A DNA stretch of 7,877 nucleotides from JALHTV01 sp049510055 (GCA_049510055.1 JBEKZI010000094.1:1-7877); one strand, 5' to 3'; positions 1 through 5,951 are shown, counted from the first letter of the stretch. Notes: generated by a model not told the origin, from the sequence alone. Numbers and translations are program-made.

Positions 1-682
1 GCTGATGCCCTACGTGGCCACCCGGGCCGACGCGGGCCTGACGGCCGACTGCACCGTGCTGGACATCGAACCGGAAACGGGCCACCTGCTCCAGACCCGC
101 CCGGCCATCGGCGGCAACATCCTGGCCACCATCAAGACGCCCCGCCACCGCCCGCAGATGGCGACCGTCCGGCCTCGCTCGACCCAACCGGCGCCGCGCC
201 GGCCCGGCCGGCAGGGAAAAATCACCCGCCTGACGGCGCCGGCGGAATTGCTGGCCAGCCGAATCCGCCGCGTGGGCTTCGTGCCCGGGGAGGACAAACA
301 CGGCATCCAGGACGCCGACGTGGTCGTAACCGTCGGCCGCGGAATCAAGAAGGCCGAGAACGTCAAGCTCGTCCGCCCGCTGGCCGAGGCCCTGGACGCC
401 TCGCTGGGCGCCACGCGCGACGCGGTGGACCGCGGCTGGCTGAGCTATCCGCACCAGGTGGGCCTGTCGGGCAAGACCGTCACGCCCAAGCTCTACGTCG
501 CCGTGGGCGTCTCCGGAAGCATCCAGCACCTGGCCGGCATGCAGACGGCCGAGACCATCGTGGCCATCAACAGCGATCCGGCGGCCCAAATTTTCCGCGT
601 GGCCGACTTCGGCATCGTCGGCGACCTGTTCGCCGTCGTGCCGATACTGACGGAAAAAATCCAAAAAGCCAAAAAGATGTAA
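1..682 (+). CDS. etfA: Electron transfer flavoprotein alpha subunit, C-terminal part (5' end outside window)
   Basis: The frame is open from base 2, so only the last 226 residues are here; the family is about 320 residues long. EtfA pairs with EtfB, binds FAD in its C-terminal domain and passes electrons from acyl-CoA or other dehydrogenases to the quinone pool or another acceptor. Numbering from the first residue seen, the end of domain I shows GLTADCTVLDIE (12-23), RPAIGGNILATI (33-44) and RPQMATVRP (50-58). The FAD-binding domain carries the EtfA signature LYVAVGVSGSIQH (164-176) followed by AGM and IVAIN (186-190), then ADFGIVGDLFAVVP (201-214). HQVGLSGK (151-158) is the usual FAD-contacting stretch. 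The ATG at base 5 lies inside conserved domain I and is not the start. EtfB is probably encoded just upstream, outside the window. No hairpin terminator is visible in the 78 bases before tyrS. Confidence 0.95.
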   Translation, partial: LMPYVATRADAGLTADCTVLDIEPETGHLLQTRPAIGGNILATIKTPRHRPQMATVRPRSTQPAPRRPGRQGKITRLTAPAELLASRIRRVGFVPGEDKHGIQDADVVVTVGRGIKKAENVKLVRPLAEALDASLGATRDAVDRGWLSYPHQVGLSGKTVTPKLYVAVGVSGSIQHLAGMQTAETIVAINSDPAAQIFRVADFGIVGDLFAVVPILTEKIQKAKKM

Positions 683-760
683 ATCCGTCGATATTCGAAT
701 TTGGTGTTAGCTGCCGGCTCTGTTGCTTTCACGACAGGATGGGAATAAAGTCGTTGTCGC

Positions 761-1984
761 ATGAGCAAATTGAGCGAAAAACAGTTGCAGGATCAGGTAG
801 CGCTGCTGACGCGCGGCAGCGAGGCCGTGTACACGGCCGCGGAGCTCGGCCAGCGTTTGGCGGAGGCCGCCAAGGCCGACCGGCCGCTGCGCGTGAAGCT
901 CGGGCTGGACCCCACCGCCCCGGACATCCACCTGGGCCACACGGTGGTGCTCAAGGCCGCCCGGCGGTTCCAGGACCTGGGCCACAAGTTCGTGCTGATC
1001 ATCGGCGACTACACCGCCCGCGTCGGCGACCCCAGCGGCGTCAATAAGACCCGCCCCATGCTCACGCCGCGTGAGATCGAGGCCAACGCGGCCACCTACG
1101 TCGCCCAGGCCGGCAAGGTGCTGGACACCTCGCCGGAGAAGCTGGAGCTCCGCCACAACGGCGAGTGGCTGGAGAAGCTGACCTTCGCCGACGTGCTGAA
1201 GCTGGCCGCCCAGATGACCGTCGCGCGGATGATGGAGCGCGACACGTTTGAGCTGCGGTTTCGCGACGGCGTGCCCATCGGCGTGCACGAGTTCCTCTAC
1301 CCGCTGATGCAGGGCTACGACAGCGTGTGCATCCAGGCCGACGTGGAGCTGGGCGGCACGGACCAGACGTTCAACAACCTCGTCGGCCGCCAGCTTCAGG
1401 AAAACGCCGGCCAGCGGCCGCAGATCGTGCTCATCATGCCGCTGCTGGTGGGGCTGGACGGGGCGGACAAGATGAGCAAGTCCAAGGGCAACACCATCGG
1501 CATCACCGACCATCCCCGCGAGATGTTCGGTAAGGTCATGTCGATCCCCGACGGCCTCATGCGGAATTACTTCACGCTGCTGACCGACCTGCCGGCCGAA
1601 AAAATCGACGCCCTGCTGGACGCCAAGAAAACCCATCCCCGCGCGGCCAAGGCGGAACTGGGCAAGCGCATCGTCGAGCAATACCACGGCCGCTCCGCCG
1701 CGGAAGAGGCCGCCGCGGAATTCGACCGCGTCTTCGCCGAAAAAGGCACACCGAGCGAGATGATTCAGCTCCCTGTTGAACCCCGTACGACTGTCATCCA
1801 GGCGATTTGCCTGGCCGGCTTTGCCCGTTCGACCAGCGAGGCACGGCGCTACGTTACAGGAGCGGGTGTCACCCTTGACGGGAAGAAGATCGTGTCCTTC
1901 GACGCCGATGTCTCCGAGAAGGACGGGGCGATACTCAAAGTCGGCAAACGGCGATTCGCCCGCATAAAACGCAAAAAGCAGTAG
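761..1984 (+). CDS. tyrS: Tyrosyl-tRNA synthetase (class I, KMSKS type)
   Basis: A cytoplasmic enzyme that charges tRNA-Tyr with tyrosine using ATP. The 407 residues match the usual bacterial length. The Rossmann domain has KLGLDPTAPDIHLGH with the HIGH-type motif HLGH at 57-60, then IGDYTARVGDPSG (81-93). The tyrosine-binding region includes QGYDSV (184-189) and ELGGTDQTFNN (196-206). The second class I motif is KMSKSKGN at 237-244. This places it with the second bacterial TyrRS type (TyrZ-like, KMSKS) rather than the E. coli type, which has KFGKT. The S4 RNA-binding domain occupies roughly 340-402. The ATG at 761 is chosen because family homology begins within a few residues of it. It has no good Shine-Dalgarno sequence; the nearest purine run (AGGATGGG, 735-742) is 18 bases away. 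Third positions are about 97% G/C in the catalytic domain but about 69% in the last 74 codons (from 1760). A leftover tyrS tail follows the stop codon. Confidence 0.96.
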   Translation: MSKLSEKQLQDQVALLTRGSEAVYTAAELGQRLAEAAKADRPLRVKLGLDPTAPDIHLGHTVVLKAARRFQDLGHKFVLIIGDYTARVGDPSGVNKTRPMLTPREIEANAATYVAQAGKVLDTSPEKLELRHNGEWLEKLTFADVLKLAAQMTVARMMERDTFELRFRDGVPIGVHEFLYPLMQGYDSVCIQADVELGGTDQTFNNLVGRQLQENAGQRPQIVLIMPLLVGLDGADKMSKSKGNTIGITDHPREMFGKVMSIPDGLMRNYFTLLTDLPAEKIDALLDAKKTHPRAAKAELGKRIVEQYHGRSAAEEAAAEFDRVFAEKGTPSEMIQLPVEPRTTVIQAICLAGFARSTSEARRYVTGAGVTLDGKKIVSFDADVSEKDGAILKVGKRRFARIKRKKQ

Positions 1985-1988
1985 CAGG

Positions 1989-2045
1989 GCGGTCTTCCAC
2001 GTCGGCAAGCGCCGCTTCGGGCGGATTCGGGTCGGCAAGGATTAA
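1989..2045 (+). pseudogene. Remnant of a second tyrS C-terminal tail, out of frame after the tyrS stop
   Basis: Starting five bases after the tyrS stop, in a different frame, the plus strand reads AVFHVGKRRFGRIRVGKD and then TAA (2043-2045). The last residues of tyrS itself read AILKVGKRRFARIKRKKQ. The core VGKRRFxRI is identical in 8 of 9 residues and 20 of 27 bases. Most differences are at third positions, and the downstream copy has the G/C-rich codons typical of this genome. There is no start codon or ribosome site of its own, so it is not an independent gene. I infer a fossil of the original tyrS 3' end, left when the present 3' end was acquired. A tandem duplication followed by divergence is the alternative. 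Confidence 0.75.
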
Positions 2046-2054
2046 AGCTCGCGG

Positions 2055-2459
2055 TCAGCCCGTCTCGTTGTCGGATGAAGAGGCGGCCGTCTCGGTGTCG
2101 CCGCCACCCGTTTCCAGGTGGACCCTCTTGGTTCCGTCTTTGTTCTTCTCCACATTGAGCTTTTTGATCTTCGGCATGTAGTCGCCGCCTCCAGCAGTCG
2201 TGGGGATGACGATGCCCAGTACGGCTGAGACTATCGCCAGACCCGCGCCGAACAGCACGGCCAGGATGATAATGATCACCTCGGAGACCGCGCCCAGGTG
2301 TTGCCCGTAAAGCAAGGTCAGCGCCGACAGTCCCACGGCGATGGCTGTCCCGCCTAAGACGCCGATGAGCGCCGCAGGCTTTCCCCCGAATTGAACGTGG
2401 CCGCCACTGCGTGGCATGTCGCCGAACTTCCATTTGTGACCTGCCTGATCGTTTCCCAT
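2055..2459 (-). CDS. Small two-helix membrane protein, unknown function, in operon with a sigma factor
   Basis: I do not recognise a family. The 134-residue protein has a polar N-terminal stretch (1-27), a hydrophobic helix at about 28-51 (ALIGVLGGTAIAVGLSALTL), a short GQH loop, and a second hydrophobic helix at about 60-87 (EVIIIILAVLFGAGLAIV). A charged C-terminal tail follows, with MPKIKKLNVEKNKDGTKRVH (95-114) and an acidic/serine-rich end. It has no cleavable signal peptide. The start at 2459 is set by AAGGAG seven bases upstream; an earlier in-frame start at 2510 would lie inside the sigma factor gene. The start is only four bases past the sigma factor stop, so the two are very likely co-transcribed. 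Such a partner could be an anti-sigma factor or membrane sensor, but the zinc anti-sigma HxxxCxxC motif is absent and no regulatory domain is visible. The function is unassigned. Confidence 0.75.
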   Translation of the reverse strand: MGNDQAGHKWKFGDMPRSGGHVQFGGKPAALIGVLGGTAIAVGLSALTLLYGQHLGAVSEVIIIILAVLFGAGLAIVSAVLGIVIPTTAGGGDYMPKIKKLNVEKNKDGTKRVHLETGGGDTETAASSSDNETG

Positions 2460-2463
2460 CGTT

Positions 2464-3006
2464 TCACTCCTTGTCTTGTTCGCCGGACGGTCCCTTTGGC
2501 CGCTGGGCAAGCCGTGCCCGCAGGGCCGCCAGGGCGTACCGGCACCGGCTGGCGGCCGTGTTGATGGAGATCGCCAGCACGTCGCCTATCTGACGGAACG
2601 AGTATCCCATGTAGTACTTCATGCGAATCACCACCTGTTGCGCCGTCGGAAGCTGCATCAAGGCCTGCTCCACGGTGACCGGGTCGATTTCCAGTTCGTC
2701 CGCCTCGTCCGGCGACGGCTCCATCGAAGCGGGCGGATTTGCCTCATCCAGGCTCGCGCTCACCCGCCGCCGGGCCAGGGCCTTGAGGGCGTTGTGCTCC
2801 ACGGCGCGGGATACATAGGCCGCCAAGTGCTTCAGCGGGTCCGCATCGAGCCGTCTCAATATGGCGGCCATCGTTTCCTGAACGATGTCCTCGGCCTCGT
2901 GCTCGTCACGCACGATTCGCTGGGCCATGCGGACCAGCCTCAGCCGATGGCGGGCAAAAAAGCCTTCCAGCTCTCGTCGAGACTTGTCCTGTTCCGCTTC
3001 GCCCAT
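2464..3006 (-). CDS. Sigma-70 family RNA polymerase sigma factor, ECF type
   Basis: A 180-residue protein with only regions 2 and 4 of sigma-70, the ECF layout. Region 2 spans roughly 13-80: LEGFFARHRLRLVRMAQRIV, then the core-binding motif HEAEDIVQETM (36-46), and AYVSRAVEHNALKALARRR (63-81). A linker rich in Pro, Ser, Asp and Glu (85-112) follows. Region 4 (about 113-165) has LMQLPTAQQVVIRMKYYMGY and the helix-turn-helix SFRQIGDVLAISINTAASRC (136-155), which reads the -35 element. It should direct RNA polymerase to a specific promoter set. The start is uncertain: ATG at 3006 is listed, while a TTG at 3018 would add four residues. Neither has a strong Shine-Dalgarno. It is followed after four bases by a small membrane protein gene. 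No typical anti-sigma gene is nearby, so the controlling signal is unknown. Confidence 0.9.
   Translation of the reverse strand: MGEAEQDKSRRELEGFFARHRLRLVRMAQRIVRDEHEAEDIVQETMAAILRRLDADPLKHLAAYVSRAVEHNALKALARRRVSASLDEANPPASMEPSPDEADELEIDPVTVEQALMQLPTAQQVVIRMKYYMGYSFRQIGDVLAISINTAASRCRYALAALRARLAQRPKGPSGEQDKE
2467..2472 (-). promoter_or_regulatory. Shine-Dalgarno site of the small membrane protein gene
   Basis: AAGGAG on the minus strand, seven bases before the ATG at 2459. It overlaps the last codons of the sigma factor gene, which suggests translational coupling. It decides the start in favour of 2459 over 2510. Confidence 0.75.
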
Positions 3007-3031
3007 GTCAGCCCGCAAGGCCGCCTACCCT

Positions 3032-3061
3032 AATAGAACCCTTGGGCGCGGCTTTTGTCTA
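3032..3061 (-). promoter_or_regulatory. Possible promoter of the sigma factor unit
   Basis: On the minus strand a -35-like TAGACA (3061-3056) is separated by 18 bases from a -10-like TCTATT (3037-3032), just upstream of the sigma factor start. The match is only moderate. A promoter is expected here because the fba terminator lies immediately upstream. Confidence 0.3.
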
Positions 3062-3090
3062 AGAAAAGCAGATTGTCCCCCAAAATGCCA

Positions 3091-3118
3091 CAGCCCGCCG
3101 GAGGGAACCGGCGGGCTG
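3091..3118 (-). terminator. Rho-independent terminator of fba
   Basis: A perfect 11-bp inverted repeat (CAGCCCGCCGG / CCGGCGGGCTG) with a six-base loop lies 40 bases after the fba stop. On the minus strand it is followed by TGGCATTTTG, a short T-rich stretch. It should end fba transcription and separate it from the sigma factor unit. Confidence 0.8.
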
Positions 3119-3157
3119 CGGAAATCGTGCAAAAGTTAGCGGCTCAAATGGGGAAGG

Positions 3158-4240
3158 CTATCGCCTGGACTTCTTGCCCTTGGCGGCCTTGCGGCCCTTA
3201 GCGGCCTTCTTGGCCGGCTTGGGATTGTAGAAGGCGATCATCTGCTTGCACGTCTTGATCTTGATCTTGCCGGCGTTGCCCGCCTGGCCGAAGGCCGTCA
3301 TCCGCGCGACGCAGACCTTCTTCATGGCGTCCCGCGCCGGGCCAAGATATTTGCGCGGGTCGAACTCCTCGGGATGCTCGGCGAAGACCTGGCGGATCGC
3401 CCCGGTGATGGCCAGGCGGCAGTCGGTGTCCACGTTGACCTTCCGCACGCCGTGGCGGATGCCTCGCTGGATTTCCTCCACCGGCACGCCGTAGGTCTCC
3501 TTCATCCGCCCGCCGAAGCGCCGGATGATCTCCAGCAATTCCTGCGGCACGGAGCTGGAGCCGTGCATCACCAGGTGGCAGTTGGGCAGGCGGCGGTGGA
3601 TTTCCTCGATGACGCTCATCACCAGCACGTCGCCGGTGGGCTTGCGGCTGAACTTGTAGGCCCCGTGGCTGGTGCCGATGGCCACGGCCAGGGCGTCCAC
3701 GCCCGTGTCGGCCACGAACCGCTGGGCCTGGGCCGGGTCGGTCAGGTGCTTGAGGGCCTCATCGCCGGTCAGCCCCGCCCCGTGGCCGTCCTCGATGCCG
3801 CCCAGCGTGCCGATCTCGCCTTCCACGGTGACGCCCTTGGCGTGCGCAAGCTTCACGACCTTCCGCGTGACGGCGACGTTGTAGTCGTAGGTGCTGGGCG
3901 TCTTGCCGTCGGGCGACAGCGAGCCGTCCATCATCACCGAGGTGAAGTCCTGGGCGATGGCGCTGGCGCAGGTCTCGGGACTGTTGCCGTGGTCCTGGTG
4001 CATGGCGATGGGCAATTTGGGATTCAGTTCCGCAGCCGCCAGCATCAGGTGGCGCAGGTAGGCGTCATTGGTGTAGGACCGGGCGCCGCGCGAGGCCTGG
4101 ACGATGACGGGGGAATCGGTCTCCTGGGCGGCTTCCATGATCGCCTGAATCTGCTCCATGTTGTTGACGTTGAAGGCGGCCAGGCCGTAGTTGTTCTCGG
4201 CCGCGTGGTCCAGCAGGATGCGCATCGGTACGAGGGGCAT
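3158..4240 (-). CDS. fba: Class II fructose-bisphosphate aldolase, Calvin-cycle subtype
   Basis: A zinc-dependent cytoplasmic enzyme that interconverts fructose 1,6-bisphosphate with dihydroxyacetone phosphate and glyceraldehyde 3-phosphate, in glycolysis, gluconeogenesis or the Calvin cycle. Recognisable family blocks are AAFNVNNMEQIQAIMEAA (21-38), IAMHQDHGNSP (78-88, catalytic Asp83 and zinc ligand His84), SVMMDGSL (101-108), GVTVEGEIGTLGG (136-148), ALAVAIGTSHGAYKF (183-197, His192), HLVMHGSSSVP (222-232, His226) and GVRKVNVDTD (264-273). The opening MPLVPMRILLDHAAENNYG and the block order match the subtype called CbbA. Subtype membership alone does not show that the cell fixes carbon, and no other Calvin-cycle gene is here. 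The ATG at 4240 has GAGG six bases upstream. The last ~22 residues (339-360) form a Lys/Ala/Gly-rich basic tail that is not part of the usual fold. The gene has its own promoter and terminator, so it appears monocistronic. Confidence 0.95.
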   Translation of the reverse strand: MPLVPMRILLDHAAENNYGLAAFNVNNMEQIQAIMEAAQETDSPVIVQASRGARSYTNDAYLRHLMLAAAELNPKLPIAMHQDHGNSPETCASAIAQDFTSVMMDGSLSPDGKTPSTYDYNVAVTRKVVKLAHAKGVTVEGEIGTLGGIEDGHGAGLTGDEALKHLTDPAQAQRFVADTGVDALAVAIGTSHGAYKFSRKPTGDVLVMSVIEEIHRRLPNCHLVMHGSSSVPQELLEIIRRFGGRMKETYGVPVEEIQRGIRHGVRKVNVDTDCRLAITGAIRQVFAEHPEEFDPRKYLGPARDAMKKVCVARMTAFGQAGNAGKIKIKTCKQMIAFYNPKPAKKAAKGRKAAKGKKSRR

Positions 4241-4294
4241 GATTTACCTCACTGGTTGGATTGCCAAACTTGTGGGTTACTTAAATCGCGACGA

Positions 4295-4321
4295 ATTATA
4301 GTGCTTCCGCCCGGCCGACAA
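4295..4321 (-). promoter_or_regulatory. Promoter of fba
   Basis: On the minus strand a perfect -10 TATAAT (4300-4295) lies 54 bases before the fba ATG. A -35-like TTGTCG (4321-4316) is 15 bases further up, four of six matches with short spacing. The AT-rich leader stands out from the GC-rich surroundings. Confidence 0.55.
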
Positions 4322-4352
4322 AAGATTTTTCCGGCCCCGTGACAAAGCCCCC

Positions 4353-5036
4353 CTACTGCGGCTCGGCCATACGTTCGACGACCTCGGCCGGGATGCCGAT
4401 GTCGGCCACGACGACCTTGCCGGTGTACGCCTCGGCGCCGGGGACGTTGAAGCCCTTCTTGCGGGCGACGAACGTGACGGTCAGGGCCGCTCGCACGGCC
4501 GGTCCCTCGGCCGCGCCCGTGTCGCAGTCCAGGCCGGTGGGAATGTCGATGGCCGCCACGGGCCTGCCGGCGGCATTGAGGGCCTGGACGGCGGCGGCCA
4601 TTTCACCTCGCAGCGCCCCGCGGACGCCCGTGCCGCCGATGGCGTCCACCACCACGTCGAACTGCCGCAACTGCTGGGCCAGGCCGCCAAGCTCTTCGGC
4701 GCCGACCTGCCGGACGTCGTGGCCCAGCTTTTGGAGAATGGCCAGATTGGCGGCCGCATCGGCCGTGAGCTTATCGGGGGAACAGACCTGGAACGTGGCG
4801 ACCTTGGCGCCCCGTATGACCAGGTGGCGGGCGACGACGAATCCATCGCCGCCGTTATTGCCGCTGCCGGCGACAACGGCAACGGCCTTGGCGGCGACGG
4901 AACCGCCCAGAAAATCCTGGATCGCATCCGCGGCGCCTCGCCCAGCGTTCTCCATCAGCACCAGGCCGGATACGCCCAGCGTCCCGATGGCGTACTGATC
5001 GATCTGCCGGACCTCCTGGCGGCTGAGCGGCCGCAT
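4353..5036 (-). CDS. nnrE: NAD(P)H-hydrate epimerase (YjeF N-terminal domain, stand-alone)
   Basis: The enzyme epimerises the R and S forms of hydrated NADH or NADPH so that a dehydratase can restore the cofactor. The 227 residues make one YjeF_N domain: LMENAGRGAADAI (27-39), the nucleotide-binding GSGNNGGDGFVVARHL (57-72), VVVDAIGGTGVRG (128-140) and AIDIPTGLDCDTG (162-174). Many bacteria fuse this domain to the dehydratase NnrD; here the protein ends after the epimerase domain and no dehydratase gene is in the window. DAIGGTG replaces the usual DAIFGTG, and DIPTGLDCDTG replaces DIPSGLDADTG. The start at 5036 is chosen because AGGAGG lies five bases before it. A GTG at 5072 would add 12 unconserved residues and directly abut the trxA stop. 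The gene follows trxA by 36 bases on the same strand, so both probably share the trxA promoter; both act on redox chemistry. Confidence 0.92.
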   Translation of the reverse strand: MRPLSRQEVRQIDQYAIGTLGVSGLVLMENAGRGAADAIQDFLGGSVAAKAVAVVAGSGNNGGDGFVVARHLVIRGAKVATFQVCSPDKLTADAAANLAILQKLGHDVRQVGAEELGGLAQQLRQFDVVVDAIGGTGVRGALRGEMAAAVQALNAAGRPVAAIDIPTGLDCDTGAAEGPAVRAALTVTFVARKKGFNVPGAEAYTGKVVVADIGIPAEVVERMAEPQ

Positions 5037-5041
5037 GGCGT

Positions 5042-5047
5042 CCTCCT
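5042..5047 (-). promoter_or_regulatory. Shine-Dalgarno site of nnrE
   Basis: A perfect AGGAGG on the minus strand, five bases before the ATG at 5036. It settles the nnrE start over the upstream GTG at 5072. Confidence 0.8.
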
Positions 5048-5072
5048 GCGTGGGGCGCGGGCTTACCGGCAC

Positions 5073-5408
5073 TCAACCTGCCAGCAGTTCGTCCAGCGCC
5101 TCTTTGAAGGCCTTTTTGGGCTGAAGGCCGATGAGCTTCTTGGCCACCTTGCCGTCTTTGAACAGGATCACCGTCGGGATGGCGCTGATGCCGAACTTCA
5201 TCGCCGTGTCGCGGGAGGCGTCGGTGTCCACCTTGCCCACCTTCACCCGGCCGGCGTACTCCTGGGCCAGATCCTCGATGGTCGGCGCGAGCATCTTGCA
5301 GGGCATGCACCACTCGGCCCAGAAATCCACCATCGCCACACCCTTGGCGTTGATGACCTCGTCCTCGAAATTCTGGTCCGTCAGCTCCATCACGTGCTCT
5401 GAACTCAT
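5073..5408 (-). CDS. trxA: Thioredoxin
   Basis: A small cytoplasmic disulfide reductase that takes electrons from thioredoxin reductase and reduces protein disulfides. The 111 residues match the normal thioredoxin length. It has VDFWAEWCMPCKMLAP (27-42) with active-site cysteines at 34 and 37, KVGKVDTDAS (56-65), the cis-proline loop ISAIPTV (74-80, Pro78) and FKDGKVAKKLIG (83-94). The active site is WCMPC, not the common WCGPC. There is no signal peptide or lipobox. The start at 5408 is preceded by AAGGAG six bases upstream; an earlier in-frame start at 5435 would put that site inside the gene. The promoter upstream is close to consensus, and the mRNA leader is rich in T (5427-5453). It is the first gene of a probable trxA-nnrE unit. 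Confidence 0.95.
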   Translation of the reverse strand: MSSEHVMELTDQNFEDEVINAKGVAMVDFWAEWCMPCKMLAPTIEDLAQEYAGRVKVGKVDTDASRDTAMKFGISAIPTVILFKDGKVAKKLIGLQPKKAFKEALDELLAG

Positions 5409-5414
5409 GGGCCA

Positions 5415-5420
5415 CTCCTT
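5415..5420 (-). promoter_or_regulatory. Shine-Dalgarno site of trxA
   Basis: AAGGAG on the minus strand, six bases before the ATG at 5408. It decides against the longer reading from 5435. Confidence 0.75.
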
Positions 5421-5460
5421 TGGGGCAAAAAGCAAAGCAAAGAAAAAAGGTTCTCAGGAA

Positions 5461-5489
5461 ATCCTAGGGGCTCAAGGCGGCGTTGTCAA
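5461..5489 (-). promoter_or_regulatory. Promoter of trxA-nnrE
   Basis: On the minus strand a perfect -35 TTGACA (5489-5484) is followed by a 17-base spacer and a -10 TAGGAT (5466-5461), four of six matches. The start site would fall near 5455, giving a leader of about 45 bases that is rich in T. This is the best housekeeping-sigma promoter in the window. Confidence 0.7.
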
Positions 5490-5550
5490 CGCGGCCGGCC
5501 CCACTAGTCCGCCAAGCTTGCGGCGATGGAATGCCTTGGCCGCACCGGCG

Positions 5551-5559
5551 TGTTAGAAT
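5551..5559 (+). promoter_or_regulatory. Possible extended -10 promoter of rnpA-yidD
   Basis: TGT followed by TAGAAT (5554-5559) fits an extended -10 element (TGn plus a five-of-six -10), 26 bases before the rnpA ATG. No convincing -35 lies at the right distance. Confidence 0.4.
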
Positions 5560-5585
5560 GGCCGCAGGTGAGGCAGGAACGGCGC

Positions 5586-5951
5586 ATGAACCGCAGAGCG
5601 GGCAAAAATCTTCGCCTTCGGCGGCGGACGGACATCGACGGCGTGTTCCGCCTGGGCCGGCGGCTGGGCGACGGCCTGATCACGCTGCTGGGCCGGCCCA
5701 ATGGGCTGGGCGCCGTGCGCACGGGCGTGGCGGTGTCGTCGACTCACGGCGGCGCGGTGCGGCGCAACCGCCTCAAGCGGCTCTGCCGCGAGGCGCTGCG
5801 GCTGGCCCGGCCGGAGCTTCCGGCCGGATGGGACTTCATGGTCGTGCCCCGCCGGGGTGCGACAGTGACGCTGGCGGCCTTGCGGCAATCCGTGACCACC
5901 CTGGCCGCCCGATTGGCGGCCTTGCCGCCGGCGGAGGGCAGCCCACTATGA
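5586..5951 (+). CDS. rnpA: Ribonuclease P protein component
   Basis: This small basic protein binds the catalytic RNase P RNA and helps it cut the 5' leader from precursor tRNAs. The 121 residues fit the family length. The N-terminal block LRRRTDIDGVFRLGRRLGDG (11-30) corresponds to the substrate-contacting region (usually R...F..v...G). The signature RNR motif is GAVRRNRLKRLCREALR (56-72). GWDFMVVPRRGA (81-92) is the final core strand. The ATG at 5586 is chosen because it sits directly before the conserved basic N-terminus; an in-frame ATG at 5526 would add 20 unconserved residues and lie upstream of the likely promoter. The stop overlaps the yidD start (ATGA), so the two are translationally coupled. 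The customary upstream neighbour rpmH is absent; trxA, divergently transcribed, is there instead. Confidence 0.93.
   Translation: MNRRAGKNLRLRRRTDIDGVFRLGRRLGDGLITLLGRPNGLGAVRTGVAVSSTHGGAVRRNRLKRLCREALRLARPELPAGWDFMVVPRRGATVTLAALRQSVTTLAARLAALPPAEGSPL

Noticed and set aside
693..700. Palindrome ATTCGAAT between etfA and tyrS as an operator
   Set aside because: It is an eight-base palindrome with no longer symmetry or repeat nearby; chance occurrence in an AT-richer gap is likely.
707..2038. A long open frame of 443 codons on the minus strand across tyrS
   Set aside because: It is antisense to a clear tyrosyl-tRNA synthetase. Its protein is low-complexity (many Val, Leu, Gly, His, Arg) with no domain, as expected opposite GC-rich codons.
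2043..2060. A bidirectional terminator between tyrS and the small membrane protein gene
   Set aside because: I found no stable inverted repeat with a T-run in the short gap between the two convergent genes.
3374..4342. A 322-codon open frame on the plus strand across fba
   Set aside because: It is antisense to a fully conserved aldolase. Its composition is His/Val/Gly-biased and it has no ribosome site or recognisable domain.
4314..4345. Inverted repeat after nnrE as a terminator
   Set aside because: Only a 5-bp stem with a large loop, overlapping the fba -35 region; not convincing.
4719..5402. A 227-codon plus-strand frame across nnrE and trxA
   Set aside because: It runs through two well-supported genes on the other strand and shows no family motif.
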